A stretch of DNA of 64,000 nt from Halichondria panicea (lineage: Eukaryota > Porifera > Demospongiae > Suberitida > Halichondriidae), in contig NC_087393.1 in the NCBI RefSeq assembly GCF_963675165.1, positions 3,601,502-3,665,501 of the forward strand. Reading direction: 5' to 3'. Shown in pieces: positions 45,545 to 59,600 of the stretch (within the stretch, counting starts at the first letter, position 1; each line of letters begins with the position of its first letter). Position numbers and translations under genes: made by a program. The notes beneath the pieces were generated by a model, which saw only the letters and a program-made list of their open reading frames with translations, was not told the origin of the DNA and did no database searches.

Positions 45545-48500
45545 ACTGCTACAGCTGCTCAAGGATCAATAAAGTGCAAGTAAGAGTTTCTATAGGCTTC
45601 TAGTCATGGGTTTTTAATTCGTGGATTTGCAAATAATGTTTCGTTCTCAAGTTATGCCTAGTTTTGCTTACTTGGAACCAATGCAGCCTTTTCAGAAAAG
45701 TGCGTACAAAAAGTTGTCCATGGAGTGTTGCTACTCTACTTAGTAGTTAGAACGCTAGCTATTGGTAGCTGCAAGAGTGAGAAGAGAGCTGCAAGGCTCT
45801 ACTGATGCAGCCATTCATTTTAGACTTGGACTTTTGGTTTAACAACAATCATGTCGATCATACCCTAGGTAAACTGTATCAGATGTATGTGGAGAGTAAC
45901 GTGACTCTTCCTGTATTTGTCACACACTGACCAATCCAAGCGTGGGTGATGTAATCTATCAAGAAAGTATTACATCACCCACACTTGGATTGGTCAGTGT
46001 GCAAATTTCAAGCCCATGATAGATACAGGAAGTCACGTTACTCTCTAGTATGCCTACGTTCGACACTCTCTTCTCTATTATAATACTCTTGGTACTAGTT
46101 GTATGACTGAGTGTCCATAGCCACATACTAACAGGGTATTGAATAACAGTTTAGCTTTTTTTAGCAAAATGTTCTGGTTACTTTGCAAAAGCATGCCTTA
46201 TTTCCCCCTTCTACTTCAAAATCCCGTATGACACCCTGATAATTGGAAAAGGGGCAGTTGAGTAAACGCTTAAAATCAAAATACGCTTATGAGTGCTAAC
46301 CTGTTTTATTGTATGCTATATTGATAACCTCGCACCAGCTAACCATAAATAATAGTTACACTGTTTAGGAAGTTTCTACATGATTTAGAAGCCCAAAGGG
46401 CAAAGGGCTGGTTGTATATAGCCAATCAGATTTGAATGTTCTTATCTAATCTTTGCTACATGATTTTCTAAGTTGGATAGAACACTTCCTTTAGCCAATC
46501 AGATTGCAGTATTTATGGTAAACATGATCTAAACATAACATTGAATGGTTGCACTATGTTGGGAATACTTTTACCCACAACAGCTGGTATGACAAGCATG
46601 GTCAATAGACAGAGGAGATCAGACATGATCACATGCAACATTTGTTGCTGAGCTGGCTCATAATTATTATTGATGATACAAAGTTCTAAGCAGCTTGCTT
46701 CGTTTTGTTAGCGATCAGAGCTGACTGTTTTGGACTTCCTGGCTCCTTGGGTGAATAGCTTCCCCGACACGCAAATATCCCCTCCATTCTGACGAGTTAT
46801 CAGTGCATAGAGTGCTTACTAGATGCTTGTCTGCCAGTGCAATGCAAGCTACATACAGCACCACTGAACTATAGTCTAGCTGATCCTGGTTCAACCAGGC
46901 AATAGTAATCAGATGTTCCAGGCTTAGTAAAGTAGGACATAGCAATAACTTTTTACAGTTTTTTAGTATCTATATACATATGGTACTGTTAGCAAAAATC
47001 TTAGGAATATGTCACATGAATGACGACGCGCGTTCAACCTCCTCTGGCCAATAGGTTGTCTACCACTTTAATTCACTCATCAAGACAATGTGATCCTTAC
47101 CCAAAATAAATCTCGACGGTCCAAGTTTTCTGAGCTTCTCAGACTCAATATCGATGTCAGCCACTATACCCCAGGAGGCCAGTAAGCACATGTAGCACTT
47201 GTGGCCCCCAGGTATCTGCAATGTGGACACGTTCAAGGGAATGGGTCTTCCACGGATGATCATGAATGCTGCATTCAGAAGGCTATACTCTTCTCTGTAC
47301 ATGGGGAGGGGGGAGGGTTAGTTGACACAGAGGGAGAGGGACACAGAGGGAGAGGGAGGTACATGTAATTAAGATTAGGTAGGGGGTATAGAGATGCTGA
47401 AAGTGAATAACTTTAGAAGTGGTAAACAGATGACTTAAATACAGTACTTCATTTTTGTGCTGTCCATTCTCTAATTGACTCACCCTGCTTCATGTAGGGA
47501 AGAGGCACAGAGGGCGTTGCCTGATCCCAAGGGGAGTATGCCTACTGGGGTCTTAATGGCCGTCTCCCAATCCTCCCTTTCCATTATACCATTGATAATC
47601 TAATAAGAAGCACAAGTCACAATCATATTATTATCTTCAGCCAAAACATACACACATACACGTGTTTGTCAATTAGTGTTGTCAATTACACACTAATAAT
47701 TATACGTACCCGAAACAAATACCCAAATGCCTTTCTAAATGTATAATTGCTGTATATTACAAGCAAATAAATATTCATGGATAGCAGAAACAAAAACTGC
47801 CCTTACAAGTCACATGTACAATGTTTTGCAGAATCTTTGCAATATTAACAAAAGGCGTTGAAGGTTCCTTATAATGCAGTAGTGCAAAGCGTTCCATATA
47901 AGGAACCCTCACCCTATTGAAAGATTCTGCAAAACTCTGTAGGTGTCATGTGAGTCAATTTTAAGCATCCACTGTATACATGTACGAAATTTTTACACGT
48001 ATGTTTTTATTGTGCAGTGCTCAATGAACCCTCACTTTGGCATTCTCATTACCTCATAGAGTATACCATCACCAGATGCAAACACTATGCCATCCACAGA
48101 GGAGAGATCATATGTCTTGATCACATCTCGACCATGGTTCCGACGCTCTGTGTGTGTGTGTGTGTGACAGGAGGTCACATAGCTAAAACAAACGTATTAA
48201 TACCCGCGAAAATCTTATAGTCTACAAGGAATGTGGAAAGTATGAATCTCATTATACCACGGCTTGCCCTCGTGCTGTACAGCTAAATACATGCAGCTCT
48301 TGCTCGAGCTGTATTAGCAGTACAGCCCTCGCGCATAAATAATAACCTTTATTGCTTTTTAATAAGTGCTGACATCAGCGTTTTACATTCGAATTGCACA
48401 GGAAGCGACTCATCACCGACTGTGCAGATATTTTTCCATATCGCACACCCGGAAGTATTATTGCACACTTGTTATTGCACACTAGGAAGTGATTCTTATT

Positions 48501-50963
48501 TGGAATAAAACGTTTTCAGCAGTGAGAGAACAAGAAAAACATAGTTTACACACTTATAATCATGCATTGCAATGTTTATCAGTCTCTTTTCTTGTTTTCT
48601 GATGCTCTGTATCATTTCTGTGCTCTTTTTGCAGTGAAGCTGAGGGTCAGGAGGTTGTCAGTGTTCATATTTAACGCATCAAACAGGCATCAGTGTTGGA
48701 AGTGGGTGCTTTGAGCGGAGTTTTGCACATGTAGAAGTGTACTGCACCACCATATAAGCCTGTTCAGGCTTGTATAAAGTCGTTTTGGCTTCAAAAACGG
48801 TTGTCACACTTTTCTTCAGTTATAGCGGTGCATGTTTCCTCTTCTGATACACTGGAGCATGATAGAAAGCAAGCACATGCTGTTTATCCTTCAGAACTAT
48901 CCATTTTCAAAACGGGTTGCTGGTTGTCAACGTTTTTCTTGTCTTTTTTTCTTGCCTGTTCTCTACAAAATCTTTAAGTAGCCTTCTGCAAGCTCTCTTG
49001 GTGTTCTAGAGTCTTATTTCTTTGTCTTTCTAGCTGTTTTCTTTCTCTTAAACTCGTCTTCAACTGGGAGAACTCAATTTTGTTGCTACGCATTCTTCTG
49101 GTTGATAAAGCAACCGCATGTTGCGCATGCGCAGATTCAACCTGCATTTTGGTTGCCAAGCAATAAATGCATTATCCCATGGATACTGATGATTATCACT
49201 TGTCCGTGCCTAGTAACTGTCACTCGTGCCTTGCAGGCACTCGTGCAGTTACTGGCACAGACTCGTGATAATCTTCAGTATCCATAGGATAATATCATAA
49301 TACCCAACACCAGGAGTGCATGAATTCTGCTAACACTAACACTAACCCTGACATGAATAATCAAAACGGATAGGCAGAGAGGTTACTTTTGGCTGCGTAC
49401 AGCTTTGCAACTGTTTTCTCACTGATAGTAGTGCTTTAGTGGGAGGCTAACTATTTGCATCATTACCAACACTAATTATTATTGCATCATTATTATTGCA
49501 TCATTATTATCTGCTTAATTAGAGTATAATATTGAAGTGACTAGTGGCCTGTGGAACAATGAGATGCTACACTCTATTGTTGTGGCTGAAGAGGTTCATG
49601 ATGTGGCTAATACCCTATTGTCTAGCCGATCACATGCTTACATCTTGTGCTAGGCCTCGAGTTACATCTTGTGCTAGGCCTCGAGGATGTTTACAGTTAG
49701 CAACATTCAACATAACTTAGCAACACATTCAACATAACCTAGCAACATAAGAAACCTTAGATTGTTTCAGGGCTCAAGATACTTACCTGTGACAATGACA
49801 TCATACTTGATTTCGGCCAGGTCAAAAAGAGGTCGCACAATCCTCTCGAACTCTACCACAGCCTTCCCTTGACCCCCAACTGGGTTTATGAAAATCAAGA
49901 ATTTCCTCTGGTGGATCTCCTCTACATTGTCTGCACAAAAATAATTTTAAACCATGAACCTATTCTTCTAAATAGAACAGACTATTATTATACTGATCAG
50001 TGCCAATTATAATAACAACAAAAATGGAATTTTTAAGGTATAAAATGGTATTCATTCCATCGGTACACTAACTACATGTAGCTGATGAATACGATTGTAC
50101 TTATGATTAGACAAAGGTTGAGTATTAATGGGAAGTTGGTTACTAGGCTGGGTATACCCACAGGTCAAACAGATAACTTGCAAGTACAGGATGAATAAAC
50201 ATAGAGCTTTGGGGCGCTTGATACATTGTACTACCCTAAGGGATCAAATTTCTGAACAATACAACAATTAATTATGGTAATGGTGAGAAGGCACTATCTT
50301 ATTTGCTGTGTAATCTCACCCGCTATCTCATCAGCACAACAAAACTCCCTCTGAACAGCCCTCTCACTCTCAAGCAGTATGAGATGCTTCCACTCCTTAG
50401 CTGTCTCTACATTTGCCTCACGTGTTGCCTCGCTACAAAACTGGACACTCATCAACAAACGTTTGCGGCTTGGATACGGCTCAGCTTTACCGTAGACCGG
50501 ATAATAGTGCACATTCAGCTCACAAGCATTTACATTGTTCGTCGGTGGGTTTGATAAGATTTCAACTCCAAGTAGATCTTCAAGCAAGACCTCTCGTCTC
50601 CAGTTCTGTGCTTCATAGTATAAGCACTTACTGTTCAAAACCAACACTGTACGCACATGCCTACATATGGACAATACAGAGAGGCTATGAAAACAGACTA
50701 CATGGCTATGTCAATTTCATACAATGTCATGGATATGATATACAAACTCACCTATTGCCAGGATTTTGGCTCTCAGTACTGCTATTGGTTGTACTTTCCG
50801 AGGCCTTGGGTGTACTGCTGTCACTTCGAACGCGGTCAAATCCGGCCAGAGCAAAGAAGTTACCACTGAAACTTCTGAGACGAGACAAAGCTTGGACATG
50901 GACTACAGATGTTCGGATAGCAGCCTCTCGGCTATCACTAGATGTGCTTGATTGGTCAGACAT
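44458..50963 (-). CDS. SPHK: Sphingosine kinase (7 exons)
   Basis: Exons 50963-50752, 50660-50320, 49930-49787, 48147-48053, 47599-47484, 47294-47101 and 45389-44458 join to 677 residues. The diacylglycerol-kinase catalytic fold shows the nucleotide loop FINPVGGQGK (residues 198-207), the catalytic ASGDG (Asp259) and LPLGSGNAL. SWGIVADIDIESEKLRKLG follows, matching the sphingosine-binding part of SPHK1/2. It phosphorylates sphingosine to sphingosine-1-phosphate. The first 184 residues (Ser-rich start, then a PH-like region) are longer than in SPHK1 and more like SPHK2. An acidic linker after KLSYLPLQ contains three 27-residue repeats (427-507), followed by the conserved C-terminal lobe ending in DGEVIPYGPIQCQLHPRLAR. 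Shares its promoter region with the MitoPLD gene. Confidence 0.93.
44971..45213 (-). repeat. Coding minisatellite, 3 x 81 bp, in sphingosine kinase
   Basis: Three nearly identical 81-bp units encode VDGSKDNAPGAKTTVDTAGD plus (A/G)APITEP. Differences are single residues (G/D, A/G, last unit ending AES). The units preserve the frame, so copy number can vary without breaking the enzyme. Confidence 0.92.
45511..45845. mobile_element. (GT)n plus interspersed repeat, inverted copy of 27600-27945
   Basis: (GT)16 at 45511-45542 is followed by AAAGTGCAAGTAAGAGTTTC, CATGGAGTGTTGCTACTCTA and GACTTGGACTTTTG, the reverse complement of the block at 27600-27945. It lies in sphingosine kinase intron 6. Confidence 0.7.
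45891..46046. repeat. Long palindromic hairpin (about 155 bp) in an intron
   Basis: The inner arms ACACTGACCAATCCAAGCGT and its partner ACTTGGATTGGTCAGTGT extend through GGGTGATGTAAT. Outer arms GAGAGTAACGTGACT and GTCACGTTACTCTC pair as well. The loop is about 13 bases. Probably a hairpin MITE. Confidence 0.85.
47822..47938. repeat. Hairpin element, about 117 bp
   Basis: GTTTTGCAGAATCTTTGCAA pairs with TTGAAAGATTCTGCAAAAC, and GGTTCCTTATA pairs with TATAAGGAACC. It lies in sphingosine kinase intron 4. Confidence 0.8.
49171..49293. repeat. Hairpin element, about 123 bp
   Basis: ATTATCCCATGGATACTGAT pairs with ATCTTCAGTATCCATAGGATAAT (imperfect), GATTATCAC with GTGATAATC, and inner CAGTTACT/AGTAACTG and GTGCCTTGCAGGCAC pairs follow. 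It lies in sphingosine kinase intron 3. Confidence 0.85.
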
Positions 50964-51203
50964 TCTACACTAGAAGAACTCAGATACGTGAAGCGTTCGA
51001 AGACAATAATTTATATACTTTAGTATTAACTTATACAAGTCTTTTCAAGTGGTAGGTCTAGATCTAATCGCTGACCAGATACTGTTAATTTCCTGTGTCA
51101 ACGGCGCCGGCCACGTGGCATAACTGTACATGACTAGACTGTACATGTACATGTACATGTCAGATAAAAGTCCTTTGTGTTCTCAGTGTTAGGATTTGGA
51201 TGG
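50964..51203. promoter_or_regulatory. Bidirectional promoter, sphingosine kinase / MitoPLD, CCACGTGG box
   Basis: An 8-bp palindrome, CCACGTGG (51111-51118), sits next to GGCGCCGG in an otherwise AT-rich gap. The same octamer is present in the MRPS18C/URB1 promoter. CACGTG is the core of bHLH-ZIP sites such as USF/Myc. GTACATGTACATGTACATGT follows at about 51145. Confidence 0.6.
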
Positions 51204-51818
51204 ATGATGAGATCTCTGTATGTGATGCCCATTGTAGTAGTCGGTTCCAGCCTTTTTTTTGCCTACTGGTTTTACAGGATCAGGAGATCAGGAGCCTTTT
51301 CTAAGAAGACAATCAACAAAGTTGTTTTCTTTCCCGACAAAGCCACTGCGAAACTTCTGTCTAGGAGTCGAAAAAGAACAAATTTACAGGGCAGTAGTTT
51401 GCTGACTCTGATGGAGAGCATACAGAGTGCAAGACATTCTCTAGATGTGTGTATGTTCACAATGGCCTGTAAAGAACTCGGAGAAGTACTGATCAAAGCT
51501 CATCGAGACCGAATTACTGTGAGGGTGATTACGGATGCAGAGCAGACCGGAGCATATGGCTCCCAAATAGAGAAGCTACGGAGAGCAGGTATCCGGGTTC
51601 GAATGGACAAAACCACATTTTTCATGCACCACAAGTTCGTGGTTGTAGACAACAAGGTACTGGTTAACGGATCATTAAACTGGACGAATCAGGGTGTGTG
51701 TGGGAACCAAGAGAATGTTTTGATAACCAACAACTCAGAATTGGTGCAGCCTTTTGTGAAACAGTTTGAACACCTGTGGCAACTTTATACTACCCCTGGG
51801 GGACTAAGACTAAACTAA
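51204..51818 (+). CDS. PLD6: MitoPLD / Zucchini-type phospholipase D
   Basis: 204 residues from the ATG at 51204. An in-frame ATG at 51177 would add nine residues, but it overlaps a TTGTGTTCTCAG acceptor-like motif, so 51204 is preferred. An N-terminal membrane anchor (MPIVVVGSSLFFAYWFY) and basic residues match the outer-mitochondrial-membrane anchor of the family. One HKD half-site is present, HHKFVVVDNKVLVNGSLNWT, so the active enzyme should be a homodimer. Family members hydrolyse cardiolipin or act as the endonuclease that makes piRNA 5' ends. The Cys/His residues expected for the zinc-finger insert after VVFFPD are not visible (KATAKLLSRSRKRTNLQ instead). It ends 196 bases from the convergent UBC9 gene. 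Confidence 0.93.
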   Translation: MMRSLYVMPIVVVGSSLFFAYWFYRIRRSGAFSKKTINKVVFFPDKATAKLLSRSRKRTNLQGSSLLTLMESIQSARHSLDVCMFTMACKELGEVLIKAHRDRITVRVITDAEQTGAYGSQIEKLRRAGIRVRMDKTTFFMHHKFVVVDNKVLVNGSLNWTNQGVCGNQENVLITNNSELVQPFVKQFEHLWQLYTTPGGLRLN

Positions 51819-52014
51819 CATCCACCCTTAACCTTCACCTTCATTGTTATTACACCGTGTTTGCTTTAATATTAAATGTCACAAAAATTAATTATGCTGA
51901 ATTCAGTGATGAACACTAACATGTATACAGTACACATCAAGTATGTAAACTGGACGGTGATAAACATATAGCAGTGCAGAAACACACATTAAGAGTACAC
52001 TGTTCAGTCTGCAC

Positions 52015-55519
<3,505 letters not shown>

Positions 55520-55842
55520 GCTTTTAATTCTGCAAGAAGCATATGTTTTAATATCAATACAAGCAATACCACTTGCTACTCACTTTACTACTTTCTGCTC
55601 TCCCCAAACCTGATGAGGGAGTCTAATTTAAATTGTTCTACTATCCTGTCGCCTCGCCACTGCTATGACTTAATAGTATACGCACTCTTCCCTCCAATTT
55701 GAACTGTGACTTGAACTTGCTTGAGCAGAATTTTTGGAGAGTCAGCATGCTTAATTTTAATATTTCAGAATACGCTTAATTAGAGCACAATGTACATAAA
55801 TTTTACATAATTATTAATGGTGATCGATGAACTGAACATGCT

Positions 55843-56538
55843 CTACCTAAACAGTTTAGGGTCTTCTAAATAGTCAAATGGTTTGTATGTGTACGGCATG
55901 AATCCTGCAAAAGGGAAAATAAACATAATTATTGGCCAGCAGAGATTAAACCACCCACCTATAGATCTTGCAAGCTTGATAGCTTTTCCAATTTCCTTTT
56001 GCTTCTTCATACACAGTTCTGCATAATCATAATAAGTTTATTATCACTCCTTCCACACCAATAAATATGACGGACTAACTTGTAATTGTTCTTGGTAGGA
56101 TCATTCCAGTTTGTGAGGAAACAAACTGTGACAACAGCCTGACATTCTGTAAGTGGTTATATTACAGATAACAAGTAATACAGACAACACAATGACAATT
56201 ACACTACGAATAACATAGGCTGAGTACAACACCTTGAATGTTATATCCACATCGTTTCTTTTACACATGCACTCTTTGGGACACAAATTAATGCCAGGAA
56301 TTTTCTTGTCTGTCTCGCTCACTGCCTGTATTAAATATACAGGTCTCAAATGTTGTGTACAGTTTAATAAAGCATGATGAGCAACCACACACCATTGAAG
56401 ATGACATCCTCATTGCAAGAGCTCTCCCTATAGTATAGTACAGATCTAGTAAATCTAACATGAGAATGAATTTGCTAGTGCCTTTGCCTTACCTGGGAGC
56501 ATATGTTTGACAGAGACACCCACTCTCAGTCTGTTCAT
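55843..56538 (-). CDS. MRPS18C: Mitochondrial ribosomal protein bS18 (MRPS18C-like)
   Basis: Exons 56538-56493, 56427-56393, 56325-56233, 56146-56080, 56018-55959 and 55904-55843 join to 120 residues. The start MNRLRVGVSVKHMLPGRALA is a plausible mitochondrial targeting peptide. VDITFKNVRLLSQFVSSQTG, KLCMKKQKEIGKAIKLARSI and GFMPYTYKPFDYLEDPKLFR match the bS18m core, including the KKQKE-KAIK-AR-GFMP-TY signature. The Cys pair ahead of the core (CPKECMC) lies where C-type S18 proteins carry metal-binding cysteines. It is a small-subunit mitoribosome component. Exons of 35-93 nt are separated by short introns. Divergent from URB1. Confidence 0.94.
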
Positions 56539-56658
56539 TATGGTGTACAGAAGAAATCAGGAAAAAAAACTGAAAGAAAACCCAGAAGGAGATCACCAGC
56601 GGTGTATATGACACGTGTGTTAGCGCATGCGCAGCAGGAATGTCAGCCACGTGGAATA
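56539..56658. promoter_or_regulatory. 120-bp bidirectional promoter, MRPS18C / URB1
   Basis: It contains ACACGTGT (56611-56618), the NRF1-type palindrome GCGCATGCGCA (56623-56633) and CCACGTGG (56647-56654). NRF-1 is a known regulator of mitochondrial and ribosome-related genes in animals, so the site fits both neighbours. Binding in this organism is inferred. Confidence 0.7.
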
Positions 56659-59600
56659 ATGGGAAAGAGAAGAAGAGAAGTGGACACAGAGGACAACAGT
56701 TCTTCAGCAGTAGGGTCAACCAAAAAACCAAAGCAGGGAGAAGATGCTCTGGAGAAGCTCCTATCTCTTCTGTCCAGTGAGGGATCTGTAATTGCAGGTA
56801 AAGAAAAAACTATGTGATAAATAATGTATTAATTAATGTTCTGTTAGACCAAATGAAGAATATTTGAGCTGAGGATAAGTTTGTAGCATTTAATTTTGAT
56901 GATGTAATCATCTGGCTTGTATAAATGTGGAAAAAAAAAGATTTTTTTTATAGGCTACACAAAAGTTTAGGTTTTTGATGCGGAAATAGCTTTCAAAATT
57001 TTTTTGATGCAGTATCGGACTTGTACATAAAAAGGTCAACTAATTTATTTGATCATAAATTTAGAAAGGTCAAATGTCGGAATAAGCTTATTTTCCGCCA
57101 GTTGTATTGATAATCTTGGTTCAAAAAATGAAGTAGGTGGTCCTGAAAAAGAAGTTTATGTAGCCTTAGGCTTAGCTAACACTAACTCCTTCCTTACGCC
57201 AAAATCGGATCTCTGTTAGTGTTTGCCATCCTGGATTTGGTTGAAGAAACAGAGGGAAACAGAGGGATCAAATGGAATGTACCTTAATAATATTTCACTG
57301 CAGTGACACAGGAAGTTCCTAGTCTACGTGGCTGTAGTACAACCTTTGTGGGAAGCTCCAGAAACATAGATTTTTTTGATAACTAACCAGGGTTTGTTTT
57401 GAGACCAGTACGAAGATAGTTTATCTCTTGTCGCTTACCTTGGACCACCTCCTGTTACATCAATTACAAGACGGCTGCCTGAATATAGAGTAAGCTTGAT
57501 TTAAGATCTGACATTTTTTGTGCTTGGTTATGTTTCTCAAATTTTATCCTTCAAGTCTACTAGCCGCCCTTCAGAGAGACTGTCTGAGCATTCTTGGTAA
57601 GGTTTTTTTGACAAACTGGAATTATGGCAGCTGCTATGTATAGTAAATTAACAAGTAGTAGAGGTGTAAGGTCACGAATTTGATTACATTCCGTTGGTTT
57701 TGTGTGAGCGATCAACATTCCGTTATGAAATGACCTCAAGATAAGAGGGCGGCCAATAGACCTTTTTATTTAACTCAATGGAATGTGCTGACATTGCGAT
57801 TAGTTTTCAATGACACACTGGGGGACGTGCTGCTGCCACGCCCATTATACTATCAAATGTGCATGAAAATGATCACTTTAGTTGCAACTGCATTCTATAC
57901 TGCCATGTGCTTGATCTATTTATGCAAGACTGCATGCAAAATTAAAGTTTTAGCTATTGAATGATGCACGAGTTATTGTTAGCAAGCGCTCAGGAGAGGA
58001 GCTACAGCCCACAGAAAACAAGCAGTTATGACAGTAAATCCAACCTTCAGTGAACAAAACAAGAGTGGCAACTTGCAGTAATACTGTCTACATGGCTACA
58101 GTATGCAGTAAGCTAACGTATAGCCAGGATTTGTTGCAGAAAAATCACTCTTACTGGTTGGATCACTGTCTTACCTGCTTGCCTGCTTGTTTTCTGTGGG
58201 CTGTAGCTCCTCTCCTGAGCGCTTGCTAACTAGCACTCTTGCATTATTCAATACCGTATAGCGGGTATATTTCGAGGGTATAAATTTCGCGGATGGACCA
58301 TTACAAAGGATTTCGCGGATTTTATTTTCGTGGTCTGAGTTCCAGCCTTTTGGCGCATGCGCACATCAACATGCAGCTGTACCTCCACACCGTTAGCCTC
58401 GAATTCAGGCCTAGCCTATAACGGTGAGGCACCTCTTATTGTCGATAGGTGTGGTCAATAATACTGAACACGCCTACTATTCAATAAAGATATAAATTTT
58501 CGTGGGTATAAATTTTCGCAGTAGAGGCTCAATCCGCGAAAACCGAGAACATTTATACCCTCGAAATATACCCGCTATACGGTAGCTAAAACTTCAATTT
58601 TTCATGCAGTCTTGCATAAATAGATCAAGCACATGGCAGTATAGAATGCAGTTGCAACTAATTTTCATGCACAGTCAATTGTGAAAACAGGCGTGGCAGC
58701 AGCACTTAATTCCATTCCCCAGACTACTGGAAAAGCTAATTAACCCTTCTACCGTTGTGTGGAAAGACTATTGGACAAGGCAACTAGTAGGTTCTCAGGC
58801 ATATACTTCGGAACTTTTGGCTAGTTAAAATCTGATTGAGGAGCATGTTCTTTGTCCACTAGGGATTTGGAGGAATAGATATACTAAACAATGCAGGTAC
58901 TGCCTTACATTTTCAGTGTGGTCTAATTAGGTCATTTTTATTGATATGCTCGAGTACGAGGGGTTTAGAGTCACTTGTTTGGCCCCTCCCATACCCTCCA
59001 AGTGCTACCCCCTCGTGATAATAAGTGCTCGTTATTCACTGAATGTCTACAATGGGCAGTTCAGGCACTACGCAGCAAACACATAACCATTCTGAATCTT
59101 TCTTGTGTATAGATAGATACTGAATATAATAATGCAGTTAAATTATCTTTTGACTCTAAAATGATTCGAGTTCCATTGTATGTGATATTTGGAGATATCA
59201 AGGTTACTTAAAATTCACTAGCACCTTTTTCTTTGTATAGGGTTGACATACTTACTGACTACTATAAGACATGAGAAGAGCAATGAGTCGACTGTTGCTA
59301 GGCCGCTGTTGGCGAGGTATCTGGAGAAATTCCCAGACTGTGAACAGATCCTCAACCCTCTTACTTGGAACAAAGAGAAGAGGACTGTGGATGTGGTGGG
59401 TTGTGTCCTGAAGCCTCGTAATTATAGTAACCTCATAGGCAGCGCTACATAAAAGTAGATATAGATTATAGATCCATAAATAATTGTTTTGTATGCACAC
59501 GCACTTACATCACAGCTGCTGCTCTGTTTCGAGCTGTTGGAAGAAATGCTTCTTTTCACTGCATCTAATGAAACATCCGTCTCCTCATTTCCTACCTCCA

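Noticed and set aside
46715-46945. 76-residue minus-strand open frame inside sphingosine kinase intron 6
   Set aside because: Part of it (about 46764-46860) is repeated, inverted, at 25420-25560 without a conserved frame, so it is repeat-derived.
48974-49159. 61-residue Arg/Gln/Lys-rich minus-strand frame with a GCGCATGCGC box nearby
   Set aside because: Too short, no splice context, and inside a sphingosine kinase intron; coding cannot be supported.
57393-57600. Two exon-like stretches (SLSLVAYLGPPPVTSITRRL; STSRPSERLSEHSW) in URB1 intron 1
   Set aside because: They do not keep the URB1 frame and have no family match; probably chance open frames.
58860-58894. Exon-like GFGGIDILNNAG between AG and GTACTG in URB1 intron 1
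   Set aside because: Its phase does not fit between URB1 exons 1 and 2, which join directly in frame (SVIA-G-LTYLL) and match the family without it.
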